From Candidatus Poseidoniaceae archaeon (GTDB lineage: Archaea; Thermoplasmatota; Poseidoniia; Poseidoniales; Poseidoniaceae), in NCBI GenBank assembly GCA_022424925.1, contig JAKMGM010000130.1, positions 1 through 26,362 of the forward strand: a DNA stretch of 26,362 nucleotides, in the 5' to 3' direction. The notes below the pieces were generated by a model, which did no database searches, had not been told where the DNA came from, and saw only the letters and a program-made list of their open reading frames with translations. A program made the translations under genes and the position numbers. Shown here in pieces: positions 22,690 through 26,362 of the stretch; within the stretch, counting starts at the first letter, position 1; every line of letters starts with the position of its first letter.

Positions 22690-24231
22690 ATGGATAGAAA
22701 AGTTGTCATCAGTATCGCGATGGTCGCCCTTCTTTTGATTGCGACGACTCCAGTTGCTACAGCCTACAAAGGGCATCAACTTTCGAGAGCTGAGGTTGTC
22801 GACTTTACTCTTGTAGACCAAAATAATCAGAACTTCACCTTCTCGGAAAGTTTCTCTGAAGTTCACGTCATAGCGTTTGTGTTCACCCGTTGCCCTGATG
22901 TCTGTCCTGTCATCACGCAGTCTCTAAAACTGGTTCAAGACGGCCTTTCTGATGCCGATAAGGAAAATGTAGAATTCCTCTCCATTACCGTCGATCCAAG
23001 TTACGATACGGTTGAGCAACTGAACATATTTACCGAATACCACGGTGTTTCATGGCCTCACTTAACTGGAGACAGCACAGTCTTGAGAGATGTTTACAAC
23101 TCCTTCGGCATCATCGTAGAAGAGGAAGTCATCGAGGCGCACGTCGCAAACAACGACCCGACGGTGACTTTTGTCGACGGTGAAGGAAACTCCAGTGAAA
23201 TGATGTTTGCACCGAACGGCTGGACAATGAATGAACTGATTGCAGAAGAAGCGAATTGGACCGTGAATGCATCCTACGGTCAGTATGGTCATTTTGTTTC
23301 GGGCTTCAACGGTGTTGAATCTCCTTCTGATTCGTCATGGTATTGGTCGCTGAATGTTTTCAATCACTCAAGCGGAGCGTGGGAGGAGTCCATGCTGGGC
23401 ATTGACGATGTTGACGCATTGGAGAACAACAACTTGCTTTGGGCCGCCTCAACTTCGAACATATCGCTTGTTCCTGCTCCGTCACTTGACAACCCAACAC
23501 CGACTATCGACATACTATACCCGGACAACTCAACCGAAAATCACACGCTACAAACAGATTTTAACGCGTACCACCTCACAAAAGGGGCTTTCTCCGGCGT
23601 TGGCATGAACACGAGTTTTGATACCAGTGAATACGGTCATATGTTGACCTCAATCGACGATGTCAGCAGCCCCAGCGATTGGTCATGGTACTGGTCACTT
23701 TACGAATGGAACATGACGAGCAGCAGCTGGGATGAATCAATGGTTGGTGTAGATGGTTTGGTTGACCCCACATACATTGCATGGGCTCCAAATTCAACCA
23801 ACACCTCAGATATTCCGATGCCAGAATCCCTTCGGCCAAAAGACATCATGGCTCCGTTGGTCTGTGATGGCCACGGTTGGGAGATGGGCTCTGGAGAAGG
23901 CAAGCATTGCATGTGCGATGAGGGTTACGAATGGGGTGAAGACGACCGGCTAAGTTGCGTGAGTTCGAACCCAGATGACCTTGAGTACACGGTTGGCCAT
24001 TCGACGATTACTTTCATCATGGATGGAATGAAGCCGAAAATTGCCTGGAGTGGCGATTCATGGAAAGCCGATGACTTCAGGGCGGACGTCGAGCAAGTCA
24101 TTGCCTCGCAATCCTCTTCGGAGGACTCAAGCCCACTGCCAGGCATGACCTTCTTGATTGCCGTTACTGGTCTTACCTTTGCGGCAGCAATCGTTCACAT
24201 CGGTTCCAAAGATGAGCATGAAGAAGCGTAA
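22690..24231 (+). CDS. Sco/SenC copper chaperone split by two DUF4430-like repeats and an EGF-like segment
   Basis: Sco proteins deliver copper to the CuA site of subunit II. Signal sequence at 1-25; thioredoxin-fold first half with FTLVDQNNQNFTF (39-51), AFVFTRCPDVCPVITQSL (62-79; copper Cys68 and Cys72), LSITVDPSYDT and YNSFGIIVEE (136-145). The partner His normally comes some 20 residues later, in a D-x-x-V-x-H-S context. Here that block appears only at 428-468 (DDLEYTVGHSTITFIMDG, His437). The roughly 275 residues between hold two related repeats (about 153-254 and 267-367), each ending in SPSD-x-SWYWSL, WxESM and a WA element, then an EGF-like Cys pattern C392, C407-x-C409-DEGY, C423. 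A C-terminal membrane helix lies at about 484-504. The CxxxC and His copper ligands are both kept, so function is plausible. Many sequons suggest glycosylation. It is last in the cox operon. Confidence 0.87.
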   Translation: MDRKVVISIAMVALLLIATTPVATAYKGHQLSRAEVVDFTLVDQNNQNFTFSESFSEVHVIAFVFTRCPDVCPVITQSLKLVQDGLSDADKENVEFLSITVDPSYDTVEQLNIFTEYHGVSWPHLTGDSTVLRDVYNSFGIIVEEEVIEAHVANNDPTVTFVDGEGNSSEMMFAPNGWTMNELIAEEANWTVNASYGQYGHFVSGFNGVESPSDSSWYWSLNVFNHSSGAWEESMLGIDDVDALENNNLLWAASTSNISLVPAPSLDNPTPTIDILYPDNSTENHTLQTDFNAYHLTKGAFSGVGMNTSFDTSEYGHMLTSIDDVSSPSDWSWYWSLYEWNMTSSSWDESMVGVDGLVDPTYIAWAPNSTNTSDIPMPESLRPKDIMAPLVCDGHGWEMGSGEGKHCMCDEGYEWGEDDRLSCVSSNPDDLEYTVGHSTITFIMDGMKPKIAWSGDSWKADDFRADVEQVIASQSSSEDSSPLPGMTFLIAVTGLTFAAAIVHIGSKDEHEEA

Positions 24232-24255
24232 GCCTCATATCAAGTTGTCACCCGA

Positions 24256-24275
24256 CCCGTATCATCGATGACGGG
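24256..24275 (+). terminator. Imperfect hairpin after the cox-sco operon
   Basis: CCCGT (24256-24260) and the following self-complementary TCATCGATGA (24262-24271) plus CGGG (24272-24275) can fold into one stem with a single bulged A. It lies 25 bases after the sco stop and 18 bases before tRNA-Ser. There is no T-tract, so a role as terminator or processing site is only suggested. Confidence 0.25.
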
Positions 24276-24293
24276 GTTCCAACCCTTACATCA

Positions 24294-24376
24294 GCAGAGA
24301 TCGCATAGCCCGGTATTGCGGTGGACTTGAAATCCACTGTCCCACGGACACGGGGGTTCGAATCCCTCTCTCTGCG
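24294..24376 (+). tRNA. tRNA-Ser (anticodon UGA)
   Basis: The cloverleaf can be drawn completely. Acceptor stem GCAGAGA (24294-24300) pairs with TCTCTGC (24369-24375), with discriminator G at 24376. The D stem is GCA/TGC (24303-24305, 24317-24319) with GG in the loop. Anticodon stem GTGGA/TCCAC (24321-24325, 24333-24337) encloses the loop CTTGAAA with anticodon TGA at 24328-24330. A long variable arm TGTCC/GGACA (24338-24342, 24346-24350) is the class II mark of serine. The T stem GGGGG/CCCTC closes the loop TTCGAAT (24357-24363). No intron is present and CCA is not encoded (the genome reads CCT), so it must be added. T-rich sequence follows from 24379. Confidence 0.95.
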
Positions 24377-24401
24377 CCTTTTGATCTTCTTGTATTCTTT
24401 G

Positions 24402-24423
24402 TTGAGAACGGAAGAGTTCTCAA
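24402..24423. promoter_or_regulatory. Perfect 8-bp dyad between tRNA-Ser and the lipobox gene
   Basis: TTGAGAAC (24402-24409) and GTTCTCAA (24416-24423) are exact reverse complements separated by GGAAGA. With a TATA-like TGTATTCT (24391-24398) just upstream, the dyad would cover the transcription start of the gene at 24446. It is a good candidate operator; a role as a 3' hairpin of the tRNA transcript is an alternative. Confidence 0.45.
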
Positions 24424-24445
24424 ACTACTTCTCATCTGGGTAACC

Positions 24446-25915
24446 ATGCGCCGAGGCCGAATCGCCGTTCTTCTCATTCTGAGCATGGCTCTGGCCGGTT
24501 GCTTGGGCCCGACCACATCTACATGGGGAAAAGGCAGTGGAGAGATCCATGTTGACTTCAACCAAGAAGCGACAACCATCACCTCCTCACTCGGCTCAGG
24601 ACAACAGGTTTACTCGGATATTCAGCCGATAGGTTGCGCATCAGTAGACGGTGATTTGGGCCCGAGTTCGACACCTGTTTCGTTTTCCGGATATCTTGCA
24701 GCCAGTTCCATGTATGCCACCCATTCGGAATCGGATGGCGCTGATGGTTTGGATTTCGCTGTTACAGCCAGTGTGGCCATCGAACAAATGTCGTTGGCCT
24801 TTGCTGAATCTGTGGTTGAGGGTGAAGGTTCCCGAATCGATGTCCAAAGTTGGACGCAACCCCTCTCGCCACAAACCGGTACTGGTTCGGTCAATCTTGA
24901 GAAAGTCAATTCGGATACTGACTCGAAATGGTATGTGCTCGGCCTCATACCAACCACTGAAAATATTCACGATGGCCTGGTTTCACTCAATGAACCTCAT
25001 CAACCGGTTACCATCTATGGCTATCTTCTCGAAACAAACAGTGAGGGCAATTCCCTCGGCACGTATTCTTCTCAAGAAGCGAACGCTGATTGCAGTGTGA
25101 GCATCGGCTCAAGCAACAGGGAGAGCCTCTATGTCTTGGTGAGTTCAATCGAACTGAGCGATGCAACGGTCAGTGCAGACGGTGAGTCTGATGATGAATG
25201 GGTGTATGGTGATGTTGCTATCCTCGGTCGAACCGGGTTTATTCTGTTCTTCCTCGTTGTTGGTATAGGTGGTGGCGTTGGCTCATTCATCCTCTCCAAA
25301 ATGTTCGTTCTCCAAGGTGCTAAATCAACGATGAAAACCCTGATTGGTGCGTCCGGAATGGCGAATGTTAAACAGGCGCAGAAAGATGCAAAATCAGCCA
25401 AAGCCTCAGGCTTGGTATCTCCGAGCGAACGACAAAAAGAATCGAGAAAGCAATTTGATACTCAACCGAAAGAATCGAAGAAAAAGTCGTCTGAGCCAGC
25501 GCTCGCAGGTTTCGATTTAGACAGTGTCCTTTCTTCAAGCCCTGAAAAGAGTTCAAGCACTGAGTTTGGTGGCGGAGGTTCTTCGGTCGTGGTCACGGAA
25601 GAATCCAAAGAAATGGAGCGAGAATTTTCGAAACCGACTTCAGAGTTCATCCCACCTTCAGCACGATCTTCAGTCCCACCCCGGCAGTCCACTGCCAATA
25701 TAACATCCAGTAAACCATCCACTGCCCCACCAGAGCACTTCTCTTCAACCGCTCCACCTCAAAAAGCCCAAAGCGGCCCACCAAAGCGGAAATCAGTTCG
25801 AAAGCGAAAAGCCACTGTTAAGCAGGCTCAGCCAGAGACTGAACCCACACAGCAACAACCCGAGCGTCAAACATTCGAAGAACCTGAGGATGATTTCTCA
25901 GACTTTTCATTCTAA
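24446..25915 (+). CDS. Lipobox membrane protein with extracytoplasmic domain and long disordered tail, unknown function
   Basis: A 489-residue protein of no recognised family. The N-terminus MRRGRIAVLLILSMALAGC ends in a clear lipobox (LAGC, Cys19), so lipid attachment is likely. An extracytoplasmic region of about 240 Ser/Thr-rich residues follows, with two further Cys (C64, C216) that might form a disulfide. One membrane helix lies at about 262-283 (GRTGFILFFLVVGIGGGVGSFI). The last 200 residues are low in hydrophobics and rich in Ser, Pro, Lys, Gln and Glu (for example GGGGSSVVV, KRKSVRKRKATVK, TEPTQQQPE), ending in an acidic DDFSDFSF; they are probably disordered and cytoplasmic. ATG 24446 is the first start after the dyad. 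The last 9 bases overlap the convergent kinase gene. Confidence 0.72.
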   Translation: MRRGRIAVLLILSMALAGCLGPTTSTWGKGSGEIHVDFNQEATTITSSLGSGQQVYSDIQPIGCASVDGDLGPSSTPVSFSGYLAASSMYATHSESDGADGLDFAVTASVAIEQMSLAFAESVVEGEGSRIDVQSWTQPLSPQTGTGSVNLEKVNSDTDSKWYVLGLIPTTENIHDGLVSLNEPHQPVTIYGYLLETNSEGNSLGTYSSQEANADCSVSIGSSNRESLYVLVSSIELSDATVSADGESDDEWVYGDVAILGRTGFILFFLVVGIGGGVGSFILSKMFVLQGAKSTMKTLIGASGMANVKQAQKDAKSAKASGLVSPSERQKESRKQFDTQPKESKKKSSEPALAGFDLDSVLSSSPEKSSSTEFGGGGSSVVVTEESKEMEREFSKPTSEFIPPSARSSVPPRQSTANITSSKPSTAPPEHFSSTAPPQKAQSGPPKRKSVRKRKATVKQAQPETEPTQQQPERQTFEEPEDDFSDFSF

Positions 25916-26362
25916 TGTTGGTACGCAAATTAGGACTTTACTTGGAAGTACTTCCATAGTCAATGGCGTTGAACCAATGTTTTCTCCATCGATGTTAACC
26001 GCAGCAGGCAATGGCGTCTCGATGGTCAGCGTACGAAACGTGTGGTAATCAACTCGGGGATGGAACACATGCCGACCTTCCTTTTTCAGCATACCAAATG
26101 CTTTGAGTACATCCCTGCGCGTCATTTTTTTCAAGATACCGATGTCCATCCATCCGTCATCGAGTGAAGCTCCAGGTGCAAGCGGTAGCATAGAGCCGCC
26201 AGTTTGACTGTTCTGAATCAAAAAAAGCGTGTAATCCCCCTACATTTTGACGCCGTCAAGCGTTAACGTCGCCTGACGGCGGACATTGGCCATGATGGCC
26301 ATCAAAATTCCAACATCATACCGTACGGGTCCCATCCACCGCATTCGCTCAGCTTTGATGGT
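25907..26362 (-). pseudogene. Diacylglycerol/sphingosine kinase-like protein, C-terminal part, interrupted by in-frame TAG and cut by window edge
   Basis: Family enzymes phosphorylate diacylglycerol, sphingoid bases or related lipids. From the right edge the frame reads RWMGPVRYDVGILMAIM, LTLDGVKM, a TAG (26242-26240), then GDYTLFLIQNSQTGGSMLPLAPGASLDDGWMDIGIL, GRHVFHPRVDYHTFRTLTIET and VNIDGENIGSTPLTMEVLP, ending VPTLE. Both sides of the stop belong to one continuous C-terminal domain of the DAGK/YegS/LCB5 type (Gly-Gly, APxAxLDDG and DGE-x3-P marks), with no shift of frame. A single base change, for example GAG to TAG, would explain it. The N-terminal ATP-binding part lies outside the window. 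It may be a decaying gene, a recent nonsense mutation or a base-call error. The 3' end overlaps the convergent lipobox gene by 9 bases. A TTG at 26221 could start a 104-residue remnant, but this would lack the catalytic domain. Confidence 0.75.

Noticed and set aside
26240..26242. TAG read as pyrrolysine
   Set aside because: No pyrrolysine genes or downstream insertion structure are seen, and lipid kinases are not known to use it; a point mutation or error is simpler.
1..26362. CRISPR arrays, insertion sequences, prophage or integron elements
   Set aside because: No regularly spaced direct repeats, transposase, integrase or terminal inverted repeats were found; the tRNA-Ser 3' end is not repeated nearby as an attachment site.

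Overview
The window looks like a gene-dense piece of an archaeal chromosome, most likely a planktonic euryarchaeon related to Marine Group II (Poseidoniales, Thermoplasmatota). This assignment is inferred from gene content, not from a marker tree. Archaeal signs are the archaeal-type phosphopantothenate route enzyme (4-phosphopantoate--beta-alanine ligase), a THEP1-like NTPase, an archaeal-style Toprim protein followed by DUF167, an Lrp/AsnC regulator, TATA-like boxes about 25-30 bases before several starts, and a tRNA-Ser(UGA) without an encoded CCA end. An aerobic lifestyle is shown by a complete A-type haem-copper oxidase operon.

Layout. 1-1680 holds two cofactor genes, nadC (running off the left edge) and the phosphopantoate ligase. 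1681-2011 is mostly non-coding but holds the promoter and first 44 codons of a CobW-type GTPase that stops abruptly. 2012-3208 (minus) is an isopropylmalate/isocitrate-type dehydrogenase. 3422-5128 holds three unrecognised proteins, two of them membrane proteins. 5165-7208 is a surface-sugar set: RmlA-like nucleotidyltransferase, a short UDP-glucose dehydrogenase-like enzyme and a GtrA membrane protein. DUF2237 lies convergent to it. 7708-10648 is a translationally coupled trio: two TerB-like proteins and a gamma-class N6-adenine DNA methyltransferase, closed by a hairpin. 10773-11726 holds a THEP1-like NTPase and a small membrane protein. 11713-13134 (minus) is a large polytopic membrane protein, divergent from an NSUN2/Trm4-like RNA m5C methyltransferase (13173-14960). 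That gene is coupled to a membrane-anchored extracytoplasmic protein and followed by an Lrp/AsnC regulator. A minus-strand Toprim-DUF167 pair follows.

17670-24231 is the respiratory cluster coxB-coxA-coxC-coxD-sco. Start/stop overlaps or a strong Shine-Dalgarno sequence tie the four oxidase genes together. Most members carry unusual additions. Subunit II has an enlarged CuA domain. Subunit I has an N-terminal secreted Reeler-like/choice-of-anchor domain with a CSCH motif. Subunit III has about 210 extra N-terminal residues with four membrane segments and two His-rich loops. The Sco copper chaperone appears split, with two repeated domains and an EGF-like Cys motif inserted between its CxxxC half and its conserved His half. 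I consider this the most interesting part of the window.

The right end has tRNA-Ser(UGA), a lipobox protein with a long disordered tail whose leader holds a perfect 8-bp dyad, and on the minus strand the C-terminal part of a diacylglycerol/sphingosine kinase-type gene interrupted by an in-frame TAG.

No CRISPR array, insertion sequence, integrase or rRNA gene was seen.
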